Source of the DNA: Multivorans sp965116445
GTDB lineage: Bacteria; Acidobacteriota; Thermoanaerobaculia; Multivoradales; Multivoraceae
Length of the DNA stretch: 64,000 bases
Assembly (NCBI GenBank): GCA_965116445.1
Contig: OZ220688.1
Span: 2,170,001 to 2,234,000 of the forward strand
Reading direction: 5' to 3'
Position numbers and translations under genes: made by a program. Of this stretch, positions 19,232 to 28,130 are shown in pieces; the stretch's first letter is position 1, and every line of letters begins with the position of its first letter. The notes under the pieces are model-generated. The model was given only the letters and a program-made list of their open reading frames with translations, was not told the DNA's origin and made no database searches.

Positions 19232-21858
19232 TGCGCGTTCCGCTCAGTTGGCTCGGCGACTTCGTCGACCCGGGTCTTTCATCCGACGACCTCGCCGAAC
19301 TGGTCACAAACGCCGGCCTGGAGGTGAAGGCGATCGAGCGCTTCGGCGTCGACGGCGCCGAACTGCCGTGGCCGGCGGACCTGGTCATGGCCGCGAAGAT
19401 CCTGCGCGTCGACCCGGTGCCGGACGCCGACCGCCTGGTCCTGGCGACGGTCGACTACGGCGCGGACTCGACGCGCCAGGTGGTCACCGGAGCGCCGAAC
19501 CTGTTTCCATACCTCGGCAAGGACCTGGGCAGCGACCCGGCGAATGCCGACCTCTGGGGAGCTCTGCTACTCGCCGGCGCGAGTTACCGCAATCCCTACC
19601 GCGACCTGAAGATCACGCGCCTCAAGCCGAAGAAGCTGCGTGGCATCACGAGCGACGCGATGCTCTGCTCGGCGGTGGAACTCGGACTCGGAGAAGACCA
19701 CGAGGGCATCATCCTGTTCGAGCCGGCCGCTGAGTTGCCGGAGCTCCGACCCGGCCGGCCACTGACCGAGGTGCTCGGCGACGTCGTGCTCGACATCGAC
19801 GTGATCCCGAACATCGCCCGCTGTGCATCGATCCTGGGAGTCGCGCGTGAGGTGGCGGCGCTCACGGAAGCCGCGTTCCGGCCGCCAGCCGCCCCGCTGA
19901 CGACGGACGGACCGCCGATCGCGGGCCGGGTCGAGATCGCGACCGAGAACCCCGAGCTCAATCCCCGGTTCGTCGCCCTGCTGATCGAGGGCATCGAGCA
20001 GGGGCCGTCGCCGTACTGGATGCAGCACCGGCTGCAGCTCGCGGGCCAGCGGCCGATCAGCAACGTGGTCGACATCAGCAACTACGTGATGCTCGAGATC
20101 GGCCAGCCGAACCACACCTTCGACTACGACCTGCTGCGGCAGCGGGCGGACGGCTACGCCGGCGACGGTCCGGTGCGGATCGTCACCCGGCTGGCGCGCG
20201 ACGGCGAACGCCTGACCACGCTGGACGGCGCGGAGCGGAAACTGCGAGCGAACCAGATCATGGTCACCGATCCGGCGGGCGCGCTCAGCGTCGGCGGCGT
20301 GATGGGCGGCCGGGACAGCGAGATCGGCGCGGAGACTCGCAACGTCCTCCTCGAGGCGGCGGCTTGGGCGCCCGGAAGCATCCGGCGTACCCAGCGGCAG
20401 CTCGGCGTCCACACCGAGGCCGGCTTCCGCTTCAGCCGCGGCGTCCATCCCAGCCAGGCCCTGCTCGGCGGCCGGCGAGCCGCGGAACTGCTGCGCCTTC
20501 ACGCCGGCGGCACGATCGCAGACGGCATCGTCGACTACTACCCGCAACCGGCCCCGACCGTCACGGTCGACTTCGACCTCGGCTACCTGCGCCGCCTTAG
20601 CGGCCTCGACCTCGACGCGGAAGAAACGGCCGGTCTGCTGCGGCGGCTGGGCTTCGAAGCCGAGCCGGCGAGCGATCCCGGCAAGCTGGGCGTCACCGTT
20701 CCCGATCACCGCCTCGACATCAAGGGCCCCCATGACCTGGTCGAGGAGGTCTGCCGCATCTACGGCTACGACCACATCCCCTCCACCGTGCTCGGCGACG
20801 TGCTGCCTCCCCAGCGCGGCAACCGCGAGCACGCGTTCGAGGACCGGATCAAGGACACCTTCGCCGACCTCGGTCTCCAGGAGATCGTGAGCTACCGGCT
20901 GACGACCCCGGAGGCGGAAGCGAAACTGGTACTCGAGGAAGCCGAGCCCCCCCCGCCCTACATCCGCCTCGCCAACCCCTCGACCCAGGACCGCATCGTG
21001 ATGCGCCGCAGTCTGCTCGCGTCCGTACTGGAAGCCGCGGCCTCGAACAGCCGCTTCGAGGACCGGCTCGCCCTGTTCGAGGTCGGCCGCACCTTTCCCG
21101 TGGACCACGACGCGCGCACCGAGCCGACGCGCCAGCAAGCCGGCGGACCCGCGCGCGAGGCGGAAGCGGGCTCGCTGCCGCGGGAGCTGGAACGTGTTGC
21201 CCTCGTGCTGACTGGTCCGCGCCGGACAGCCCACTGGCAAGTCGCTGACGCAACCGACCACGGCAACGATCGCTTCGACTTCTTCGACCTGAAGGGCATC
21301 GTGGAAACAGTCCTGGACCGGCTCGGCCTGGAGGTCGAGTTCAAGGCGCCGGAGGCGGACTCGACACCGGTCGCGTTTCGCGCCGGCCGTTCGGCCGTCG
21401 TCCTGCTTGCTGGCGACACGGACCCGGCCGGCTCGCTCGGCGAGGTCCACCCCGCGGTCGCCTCGCGGTTCGGCCTGGAACCCGCCGACGGCCAGCCCGT
21501 TCTCGCCGCGGAGCTCGACCTGAACCGCATCCGCGAACGCGTCCCCGATTCGCTCCAGGTCGACCCCGTGCCGGTCTACCCCGAGGTCCGCGAGGATCTG
21601 GCCCTGATCGTGGACGAAGCGACGCCGGCTGCCGCGGTCGAGGACGCTCTGCTCGCCGCCGGCAAGCCCCTGCTTTCAGCCGTCGAGCTGTTCGACATCT
21701 TCCGCGGCGAAGCAATCGGCGAAGGTTCAAAGAGCCTCGCCTACCACCTGACCTTCCGGGCTCCGAACCGCACCCTGCGCGACCGCGATGTGAAGAAGCT
21801 CCGCCGGCGCATCCTGGGACAAACCGAGCGGTCGGTCGGCGCCACGATCCGGGAGTAG
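19231..21858 (+). CDS. pheT: Phenylalanine--tRNA ligase beta subunit
   Basis: An 875-residue subunit, longer than the usual ~800. It starts MRVPLSWLGDFVD and has an EMAP-like tRNA-binding region that includes TSDAMLCSAVELGL, the B3/B4 editing region (ISNVVDISNYVMLEIGQPNHTFDYD), a B5 domain (LVEEVCRIYGYDHIP) and a C-terminal FDX-ACB anticodon-binding domain (VYPEVREDLALIVDE...LRDRDV). Extra length sits mainly in acidic, Pro-rich linkers. It is coupled to pheS by a one-base overlap. Confidence 0.96.
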   Translation: MRVPLSWLGDFVDPGLSSDDLAELVTNAGLEVKAIERFGVDGAELPWPADLVMAAKILRVDPVPDADRLVLATVDYGADSTRQVVTGAPNLFPYLGKDLGSDPANADLWGALLLAGASYRNPYRDLKITRLKPKKLRGITSDAMLCSAVELGLGEDHEGIILFEPAAELPELRPGRPLTEVLGDVVLDIDVIPNIARCASILGVAREVAALTEAAFRPPAAPLTTDGPPIAGRVEIATENPELNPRFVALLIEGIEQGPSPYWMQHRLQLAGQRPISNVVDISNYVMLEIGQPNHTFDYDLLRQRADGYAGDGPVRIVTRLARDGERLTTLDGAERKLRANQIMVTDPAGALSVGGVMGGRDSEIGAETRNVLLEAAAWAPGSIRRTQRQLGVHTEAGFRFSRGVHPSQALLGGRRAAELLRLHAGGTIADGIVDYYPQPAPTVTVDFDLGYLRRLSGLDLDAEETAGLLRRLGFEAEPASDPGKLGVTVPDHRLDIKGPHDLVEEVCRIYGYDHIPSTVLGDVLPPQRGNREHAFEDRIKDTFADLGLQEIVSYRLTTPEAEAKLVLEEAEPPPPYIRLANPSTQDRIVMRRSLLASVLEAAASNSRFEDRLALFEVGRTFPVDHDARTEPTRQQAGGPAREAEAGSLPRELERVALVLTGPRRTAHWQVADATDHGNDRFDFFDLKGIVETVLDRLGLEVEFKAPEADSTPVAFRAGRSAVVLLAGDTDPAGSLGEVHPAVASRFGLEPADGQPVLAAELDLNRIRERVPDSLQVDPVPVYPEVREDLALIVDEATPAAAVEDALLAAGKPLLSAVELFDIFRGEAIGEGSKSLAYHLTFRAPNRTLRDRDVKKLRRRILGQTERSVGATIRE

Positions 21859-21880
21859 GGTCCAAGGCCGGGATCGACTC

Positions 21881-22606
21881 TCAGATCGCCAGGCGCGACA
21901 GCAAAGCCACCACGGCATGCTCCACCCGGAGCGCTCGCGGACCAAGACTGACCGTCCGTGCGCCAGCCGCCGCGAATCGGTCGAGCTCCTCGTCCAGCAA
22001 GCCGCCTTCCGGGCCGACCAGCAGCGCGGTCCGTCCACCTGTGCCCAGCGGGCACGGTTCGGCGCCGCCGGCGTCGGCGACCAGCACCTCGTCGTGACGT
22101 CGAACCAGGCGCGGCAGGGCCTCCGTCAGATCGTGCGGTCCTCTCAGACACTCGATCTCCGGCAGCACCGTGTCGCGCGCCTGGGCCAATCCCAGGATCA
22201 GGTGACGACGGAGCGCCTCCGGCCGCATCACCGAGCTCTGCCAGTAGCTCTTCTCGACCCGGGCCGTCTGGACGAGCAGGATCCGTTTGACGCCCATCGC
22301 CGACGCGGCCTGCAGAATCCGGCCCACGAACTTGGGGCGCGGCAACGCCAGCACGAGCGTGACCGGAAGCGGCGGCGGCGGCTCGCAGTCCAGTGGTCCC
22401 AGTTCCAGCACGAGGCGCTCCCGGTTCAGCTCGACGATCCGCCCGCGGCCGATGCCGCCGCCCAGCCGGCCCACGTCCAACGCGTCGCCGACCTCGGCCC
22501 GCAGCACCTTGCGGACGTGCCGGAGGCGTTCGCCGCCCACGACCGCCCGTCGAGAAGCGTCGGCGCCCGGTGCGAGGTCCTCTTCCTCCAGGAGCAGCAG
22601 GTTCAT
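21881..22606 (-). CDS. rsmE: 16S rRNA (uracil1498-N3)-methyltransferase
   Basis: A 241-residue SPOUT-family methyltransferase. The knotted C-terminal SAM site is visible as LLVGPEGGLLDEELDRF and VSLGPRALRVEHAVVALLS. The central KFVGRILQAASAMGVKRI and KSYWQSSVMRPEALRRH are RsmE-specific. It methylates U1498 in the small-subunit rRNA. It is convergent with pheT, with about 20 bp between the stops, and divergent from the dehydratase pair. Confidence 0.93.
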   Translation of the reverse strand: MNLLLLEEEDLAPGADASRRAVVGGERLRHVRKVLRAEVGDALDVGRLGGGIGRGRIVELNRERLVLELGPLDCEPPPPLPVTLVLALPRPKFVGRILQAASAMGVKRILLVQTARVEKSYWQSSVMRPEALRRHLILGLAQARDTVLPEIECLRGPHDLTEALPRLVRRHDEVLVADAGGAEPCPLGTGGRTALLVGPEGGLLDEELDRFAAAGARTVSLGPRALRVEHAVVALLSRLAI

Positions 22607-22682
22607 CCTGTTACAGTCGCGCGCTCAAACGACGCGGAGATAACGCGCTCCAGAGACCACTCGCAGAGGAGGACGCAGCGGT

Positions 22683-23174
22683 ATGGCAGCAGATAAGTTC
22701 CCGATCGAGGCCGGACACATCATGATGTTCGCTCGCGCGGTCGGCGACCCGAACCCCATCTATCACGACGCGGACGCGGCGGCGGACACGGAGCCCGGCA
22801 ACGTGATCGCGCCGCCGACCTTCTACCAAGCCTCGGCGCAGTACGACCCGGACTACTTCCTGCGCCCGAAGATCGGCGAACCGTGGTTCGGCTCCGGCAA
22901 GGAGCCCACCGGCGTGCCCCCGGAGCGCACCGGCGGCGACGGCGGCACGGGGCTGCACGCGGAGCAGCGCTTCGAGTACTTCCGGCACGTGAGTCCCGGC
23001 GAGACCCTGACGCTGAAGACCCGCCCCGGCAAGACATGGGAGCGGCAGGGCAAGCGCGGCGGCAAGCTCACCTTCAGCGAGAACATCACCGAGTACTACG
23101 ACGAATCCGGCGAACTCGTCGTGCGCGCGACCGGCGTTGGCGTGCGCACCGAGAAGGTCGTCGAGACCGACTGA
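22683..23174 (+). CDS. FAS1-like/MaoC N-terminal-type dehydratase subunit
   Basis: A 163-residue hot-dog-fold protein like the MaoC N-terminal dehydratase domain (HadA/HadC type): FPIEAGHIMMFARAVGDPNPIYHDAD near the start, then IAPPTFYQASAQYD and HAEQRFEYFRHVSPGETL. This subunit usually lacks the full catalytic site and pairs with a MaoC-like partner, here the next gene 11 bp downstream. The pair would hydrate or dehydrate acyl-CoA/acyl-ACP substrates. The exact substrate is unknown. Confidence 0.85.
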   Translation: MAADKFPIEAGHIMMFARAVGDPNPIYHDADAAADTEPGNVIAPPTFYQASAQYDPDYFLRPKIGEPWFGSGKEPTGVPPERTGGDGGTGLHAEQRFEYFRHVSPGETLTLKTRPGKTWERQGKRGGKLTFSENITEYYDESGELVVRATGVGVRTEKVVETD

Positions 23175-23185
23175 GGAGGAAGCAG

Positions 23186-23608
23186 ATGGCACTTCAGGCA
23201 AGCAAGGTCCAGGTCGGCGACACGTACACCACGAAACTCACCGAGGACCTCTCCCGCACCCAGATCGTCCAGTACGCGGGCGCCTCGGGCGACTACAACC
23301 CGCTCCACTCGGACGAGATCTTCACGACGAAGGTGGCGAAGTACCCCACCGTCTTCGCCCACGGCATGCTGACGATGGGCATGACCGGCCGCATGGTGAC
23401 CGACTTCGTCGGCGACGGCCGGCTGACCGCCTACGGCGTCCGCTTCACGCGCCAGGTCTGGCCGGGCGACGCCCTGACCGCGACGGCGAAGGTCGACGCA
23501 GTCCGCGAGGAGGACGGCCAGAGCCTGGTCGACCTGTCGGTCACGACGGTCAACCAGGACGGCGATGTCGTCGTCATGGGCAAGGCGACTGCCCGGGTCG
23601 ACCCGTAA
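23186..23608 (+). CDS. MaoC-family dehydratase (catalytic partner)
   Basis: A 140-residue hot-dog protein with the hydratase-2 motif: YAGASGDYNPLHSDE supplies the catalytic Asp and His, followed by FAHGMLTMGMTGRM. ATG at 23186 has GAGGAGGAAGC upstream. It forms a two-gene operon with the FAS1-like subunit, in HadAB-like fashion. I infer an (R)-specific enoyl-CoA/ACP hydratase or dehydratase role. Copy 3 of the dispersed hairpin repeat follows the stop. Confidence 0.87.
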   Translation: MALQASKVQVGDTYTTKLTEDLSRTQIVQYAGASGDYNPLHSDEIFTTKVAKYPTVFAHGMLTMGMTGRMVTDFVGDGRLTAYGVRFTRQVWPGDALTATAKVDAVREEDGQSLVDLSVTTVNQDGDVVVMGKATARVDP

Positions 23609-23662
23609 CAACAACACCGGCTGCGCCGGCGTCCGGGCACCGGCGTCCTCGCCCGCATCCGA

Positions 23663-23720
23663 CACTGGGTGCGCCGACGTCCCCGTCGGCATCCGGGCAC
23701 GGCCGCAAAGCGGCCAGTGC
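23663..23720 (+). repeat. Dispersed hairpin repeat, copy 3 (compensatory stem changes)
   Basis: CACTGGGTGC head, hairpin 1 GCCGACG-TCCC-CGTCGGC (23673-23690), then a second, different hairpin GCAC-GGCCGC-AAA-GCGGCC-A-GTGC (23697-23720). Hairpin 1 differs from copy 2 by a paired G-to-A/C-to-T change that keeps the stem. A degenerate partial copy lies just before (about 23620-23662). It sits between the convergent dehydratase and aroC genes. Confidence 0.78.
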
Positions 23721-23725
23721 GAGTC

Positions 23726-24811
23726 TCAGTCGCTGACCGCCACCTGCCGCAGGGCATGGTCCGCCAGCACCAGGGCGACCATCGCCTCGCCCATCGGCAC
23801 GAAGCGGGGCAGCAGACACGGGTCGTGGCGACCCCTGGTCGCGATCGTCGTCGGCTCGCCGGCCCGGGTCACCGTGTCCTGGGGCTGCGGCAGACTGCTG
23901 GTCGGTTTCACCGCGCAGCGCAGAACGATCGGCTGGCCCGACGAGATACCGCCCAGCATGCCGCCATGGCGGTTGCTCCGGGTGGCCACCCGGCCTTCCC
24001 GCATTTCGAAGGGGTCGTTGTTCTCGCTGCCCCGCGCCCGGGCGACGCCGAAGCCGGCGCCGTACTCGACGCCGAGGACCGCCGGCAGGCTGAACAGCGC
24101 CTTCCCCAGGTCCGCCTTCAGCTTGTCGAACACCGGCTCGCCCCATCCCGGCGGCACGCCGGTCGCGACGAGTTCCGAGATGCCGCCAACCGAGTCGCGC
24201 TCCGAACGCATCCGTTCGATCAGTTCCGCCATCCGCGCCGCAGCCTCCTGGTCCGGGCAGCGCACCGGGTTCGCCTCGACCTGATCGAGCGTGACGGCGG
24301 CAGGATCGTCGATCCGCCCCTCAATGTCGCCGATGCTCTTCACGTAACCGACGACCTCGACGCCCCAACGCTCGCGCAGCAGCTTCTTCGCCACCGCCGC
24401 CGCCGCCACCCGTACCGACGTCTCGCGGGCGCTTGACCGGCCGCCGCCCCGGTAGTCGCGGAAGCCGTACTTTGCATCGAACGTGTAGTCGGCGTGGCCC
24501 GGGCGGTACTTGTCCTTGATCTCGCTGTAGTCCCTGGGCCGCTGGTCCCGGTTCTCGATCAGGAAGGCGATCGGCGTGCCCGTCGTTGTGCCCTCGAAAA
24601 CGCCGGACAGGATGCGGCACTCGTCCGGTTCGTTCCGCTGCGTCGTCAATCTCGACTGACCCGGCCGGCGGCGGTCGAGGTCCGGCTGCAGATCGGCCTC
24701 GGACAGCTCGAGACCGGGCGGCATCCCGTCGAGGATGCCGACGTATCCCGGCCCGTGGCTCTCGCCGGCAGTCGTCAGCCGCAGTGCGGTTCCGAACGTG
24801 TTCCCGGCCAT
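23726..24811 (-). CDS. aroC: Chorismate synthase
   Basis: A 361-residue enzyme of the last shikimate-pathway step, EPSP to chorismate with reduced FMN. Signatures are GESHGPGYVGILDGMPPGL, RRRPGQSRLTTQRNEPD, GRSSARET and the C-terminal RHDPCLLPRFVPMGEAMVALVL. I chose the ATG at 24811 (MAGNTFGTAL); the open frame extends seven codons further upstream. It is monocistronic, convergent with the dehydratase pair. Confidence 0.95.
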   Translation of the reverse strand: MAGNTFGTALRLTTAGESHGPGYVGILDGMPPGLELSEADLQPDLDRRRPGQSRLTTQRNEPDECRILSGVFEGTTTGTPIAFLIENRDQRPRDYSEIKDKYRPGHADYTFDAKYGFRDYRGGGRSSARETSVRVAAAAVAKKLLRERWGVEVVGYVKSIGDIEGRIDDPAAVTLDQVEANPVRCPDQEAAARMAELIERMRSERDSVGGISELVATGVPPGWGEPVFDKLKADLGKALFSLPAVLGVEYGAGFGVARARGSENNDPFEMREGRVATRSNRHGGMLGGISSGQPIVLRCAVKPTSSLPQPQDTVTRAGEPTTIATRGRHDPCLLPRFVPMGEAMVALVLADHALRQVAVSD

Positions 24812-24903
24812 GACAAGGGCACTCTGCCACACACCCCTGGCCGAGGATCGGTAGCCCCGGTTGCCAACCCGAAACAGGGCGCCACCGGGAAGCGGCGGCC
24901 GTT

Positions 24904-25623
24904 CTACCCGCCGGAGACGATCCGGCTCGCCTCGATCTCCAGGTCGAGGCCCGGAACGGCCAGCAAGTCACTGCCAGAGTGGGCGGAAGACTCGGCGTAG
25001 CCGTCCGGCCCGGGCGAGCGATGCACCTCGATAACCCCCGCTCGCAGGTCAACGACCCAGACCTCGGGGATCCCGTGACCGGCGTAAAGCGGGAGCTTGA
25101 CCCCGCGATCGAAGTCAAGGCTCGAGTCCGCGACTTCGACGACGAGTTGCGTGTCCTGCGGCTCGGGATGGCGACTCCTGTACGAGTCCGCCCTCCAGGC
25201 GAGCACTGCCAGGTCGGGCTGCGGTTCCGCGGAACCTCCAAGCCGCAACGGATCCTGCACACTGATGATCGCGTGCCGGCCGGCGGCCCGGAAGAGCAGG
25301 CCGGCAAACGCCTTGACGCAGCCCGCATGCCGGCTGCCGATCGGTGACATCACAACAACTTCTCCCGCGATCAGTTCCACACGGTCGTCCTCGCCAAGGA
25401 TGCCGGCCTGCGCCATGGCGTAATACTCATCTACGTTGAACAAACGAGATGCGGGCGGCACAGCGTGCCTCCGGATGATCGTCCCCTCGATCAGCTCCAG
25501 TTTCTCTTCGTGATGCAGGATGCCCGCCCGTGCCATCGCGTGGTACTCGCGCACGTTGAATAGACGCCTCGCCGGCCCCTCGCCGGCAAGGCCCTTCTCC
25601 AGTTCGCGCGCCGCGACGGTCAT
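24904..25623 (-). CDS. Uma2-family (DUF820) protein with duplicated N-terminal motif
   Basis: A 239-residue protein of the Uma2 family, a PD-(D/E)xK nuclease fold common in cyanobacteria and Acidobacteriota. Core residues are GEVVVMSPIGSRHAG, EPQPDLAVL and VVEVADSSLDFDRGVKLPLYA (the E-x-K type pair). The N-terminal segment is present twice: ARRLFNVREYHAMARAGIL and then SRLFNVDEYYAMAQAGILGED, about 40 residues apart. The relative at 29632-30234 has it once. The function of the family is unknown, possibly a nuclease or restriction-like enzyme. Confidence 0.8.
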   Translation of the reverse strand: MTVAARELEKGLAGEGPARRLFNVREYHAMARAGILHHEEKLELIEGTIIRRHAVPPASRLFNVDEYYAMAQAGILGEDDRVELIAGEVVVMSPIGSRHAGCVKAFAGLLFRAAGRHAIISVQDPLRLGGSAEPQPDLAVLAWRADSYRSRHPEPQDTQLVVEVADSSLDFDRGVKLPLYAGHGIPEVWVVDLRAGVIEVHRSPGPDGYAESSAHSGSDLLAVPGLDLEIEASRIVSGG

Positions 25624-25677
25624 GATCCAAGGATCATACCCGCCGGAGCAGGTCGAATCGGGCGTAGACTCGTCCGG

Positions 25678-26604
25678 ATGGAGCTTCACGCGCAGTCCAT
25701 GCAGAGCGGACCTCACGGCGCCACACTCGAGTCGCCGCCCATCGACGCGGTCGGCGTCGAGGAGCGGGTCGCTCGGCTCTGCTCGCGTTCCATCAAGAAG
25801 GAGGCGAAGCTCCAGGCGCTCCATCTGACCCTGTCGATGATCGACCTCACGACCCTCGAGGGGGCCGACTCCGAGGGCAAGGTGAGGCAGCTCTGCGCCA
25901 AGGCGCTCCAGCTTCACGCGGCGCTGCCGGACTTGCCGCATGTGGCCGCGGTCTGCGTGTACCCCGCCCTGGTCGGCACAGCCAGGCGCGCGCTTCGGGG
26001 CAGCGGCATCCACGTCGCTTCCGTCGCCACCAGCTTCCCGGCCGGCCAAGCGCCGATCGACATCAAGTTGCTCGAGGTCCGCCGGGCGGTCGAGGCCGGC
26101 GCGGACGAAGTCGACATGGTCATCTCCCGCGGCCGCTTCCTGGCCGGGGACCTCGCCTACACCGGGGACGAGATCGCCTCGGTCAAGGAGGCCTGCGGCG
26201 ACGCCCACCTCAAGGTGATTCTCGAAACCGGCGAGCTCGGCACCCTCGACGCGATTCGCCGCGCTTCGGACCTCGCGATGCGCTCGGGCGCCGACTTCAT
26301 CAAGACCTCGACCGGCAAGATCGAACCGGCCGCGACGATGCCGGTCGTTCTCGTCATGCTGGAGGCGATCCGCGACCACTACCTGCGGACGGGACAGCGA
26401 ATCGGCATGAAGCCGGCGGGCGGCATCTCCACCGCCAAAGACGCGATCCGGCACCTGGTCATGGTGCGCGAGACGCTCGGCCAGGACTGGCTTGATCCGG
26501 ACCTCTACCGGTTCGGGGCAAGCTCGCTCGCGAACGACGTCCTGCGCCAGATCGTCAAGCAGCGAAGCGGCATCTACCAGTCATTCGACGACTTTTCGCT
26601 GTAG
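25678..26604 (+). CDS. deoC: Deoxyribose-phosphate aldolase
   Basis: A 308-residue TIM-barrel aldolase. The Schiff-base region is FIKTSTGKIEPAATMPVV, and VCVYPALVGTARRAL, LLEVRRAVEAGADEVDMV and MKPAGGISTAKDAIRHL are family hallmarks. It cleaves 2-deoxyribose 5-phosphate to glyceraldehyde 3-phosphate and acetaldehyde. It is followed 20 bp later by an aldehyde dehydrogenase, which could oxidise the acetaldehyde. The N-terminus is longer than in E. coli DeoC, as in related actinobacterial and acidobacterial enzymes. Confidence 0.93.
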   Translation: MELHAQSMQSGPHGATLESPPIDAVGVEERVARLCSRSIKKEAKLQALHLTLSMIDLTTLEGADSEGKVRQLCAKALQLHAALPDLPHVAAVCVYPALVGTARRALRGSGIHVASVATSFPAGQAPIDIKLLEVRRAVEAGADEVDMVISRGRFLAGDLAYTGDEIASVKEACGDAHLKVILETGELGTLDAIRRASDLAMRSGADFIKTSTGKIEPAATMPVVLVMLEAIRDHYLRTGQRIGMKPAGGISTAKDAIRHLVMVRETLGQDWLDPDLYRFGASSLANDVLRQIVKQRSGIYQSFDDFSL

Positions 26605-26624
26605 GAGGAGGTGACGTCCAACCC

Positions 26625-28130
26625 ATGACGAGCACGACTCCCTCGACCGGAGCCGCTGCGCCCAAGCTCCGCCTCGGCGGCGGCGACGGCTGGGGCTACG
26701 CGCCCGCCCCCGAGTCGACCGACCACGTCGAGCTCCGCGACCGCTACGGCCTGTTCATCGACGGCGAGTTCACCGACGCGGCCGACGGCCGGACCTTCGA
26801 GACGGCGAACCCGGCCACCGAGGAGAAGATCGCGGACGTCGCCCTCGCCTCCGACGCCGACGTCGACCGGGCCGTGGCGGCTGCCCGCCGCGCCTACCAG
26901 GACGTCTGGTCGAAGCTCCCGCCGCAGGAGCGGGGCAAGTACGTCTACCGGATCGCCCGGGTGCTCCAGGAGCGGGGCCGCGAACTCGCGATCACCGAGT
27001 CGCTCGACGGCGGCAAGCCGATCCGCGAGTCGCGGGACGTCGACATCCCGCTGGCCGCCGCGCATTTCTTCTACTACGCCGGCTGGGCCGACAAGCTGGA
27101 CTACGCCTTCCCCGGCCGCGGCGCAAGGGCCCTCGGTGTCGCCGGCCAGGTCATCCCGTGGAACTTCCCGCTGCTCATGGCGGCCTGGAAGATCGCGCCG
27201 GCGATCGCCGCCGGCAACACGGTCGTGCTCAAGCCGGCCGAGACGACACCGCTCACGGCGCTCAAGCTGGCCGAGATCATCCGCGACGCGGGTGTGCCGC
27301 CGGGCGTTGTCAACATCGTGACCGGCGCCGGCGAGACGGGCGCCGCGGTCGTCCAGCACCCGGACGTCGACAAGGTCGCCTTCACCGGCTCGACCGAGGT
27401 CGGCAAGCTGACCCGGCGAGCGCTCGCCGGCAGCGGCAAGCACTACACGCTGGAACTCGGCGGCAAGGCAGCGAACCTGGTCTTCGAGGACGCCGCGATC
27501 GACCAGGCGGTCGAGGGCATCGTCAACGGCATTTTTTTCAACCAGGGCCACGTCTGCTGCGCCGGTTCCCGCCTGCTGGTCCAGGAATCGGTCGCCGACG
27601 AGGTGATCTCGAAACTGAAGGACCGGATGGAGACCCTGATCGTCGGCGATCCGCTGGACAAGAACACGGACATCGGCGCGATCAACTCCCGCGCCCAGCT
27701 CGACAAGATCGAGGAGTATCTCGAGATCGGCAAGGAAGAGGGCGCGGAGCCGTTCCAGACCTCATGCCCGGTCCCCGAACGCGGCTACTGGTGCCGGCCG
27801 ACCCTGTTCCTGCGGGCGTCGCAGTCCCACCGGGTCGTCCAGGAGGAGATCTTCGGTCCAGTGCTCGCCGTACAGACCTTCCGCACGGTGGACGAAGGGA
27901 TCGCGATGGCGAACAACACGCCCTACGGTCTCTCGGGCGGGGTCTGGAGCGACAAGGGGTCCAAGGCGTTCCGGGTCACGAGCCGGATCCGCGCCGGCGT
28001 GCTGTGGGCCAACACGTACAACAAGTTCGACCCCACCGCGCCGTTCGGCGGCTACAAGGAGAGCGGCATCGGCCGTGAGGGCGGCCTCAGCGGGCTCCAC
28101 GCCTACCTGCAACCGGAGGAGGCGGCATGA
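26625..28130 (+). CDS. NAD(P)-dependent aldehyde dehydrogenase
   Basis: A 501-residue ALDH. The cofactor-binding PWNFPLLMAAWKIAPAIAAG, the catalytic Glu in YTLELGGKAANLVF and the catalytic Cys in FFNQGHVCCAGSRLLV are intact, as is the C-terminal FGGYKESGIGREGG. It sits between deoC and a truncated ALDH in one operon; the stop overlaps the next start (ATGA). It probably oxidises the aldehyde from the DeoC reaction. The substrate assignment is from context. Confidence 0.93.
   Translation: MTSTTPSTGAAAPKLRLGGGDGWGYAPAPESTDHVELRDRYGLFIDGEFTDAADGRTFETANPATEEKIADVALASDADVDRAVAAARRAYQDVWSKLPPQERGKYVYRIARVLQERGRELAITESLDGGKPIRESRDVDIPLAAAHFFYYAGWADKLDYAFPGRGARALGVAGQVIPWNFPLLMAAWKIAPAIAAGNTVVLKPAETTPLTALKLAEIIRDAGVPPGVVNIVTGAGETGAAVVQHPDVDKVAFTGSTEVGKLTRRALAGSGKHYTLELGGKAANLVFEDAAIDQAVEGIVNGIFFNQGHVCCAGSRLLVQESVADEVISKLKDRMETLIVGDPLDKNTDIGAINSRAQLDKIEEYLEIGKEEGAEPFQTSCPVPERGYWCRPTLFLRASQSHRVVQEEIFGPVLAVQTFRTVDEGIAMANNTPYGLSGGVWSDKGSKAFRVTSRIRAGVLWANTYNKFDPTAPFGGYKESGIGREGGLSGLHAYLQPEEAA

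Noticed and set aside
19567..21450. Open frame of 627 codons antisense to pheT
   Set aside because: Antisense shadow; low-complexity Val/Ala/Arg product and no start or ribosome site of note.
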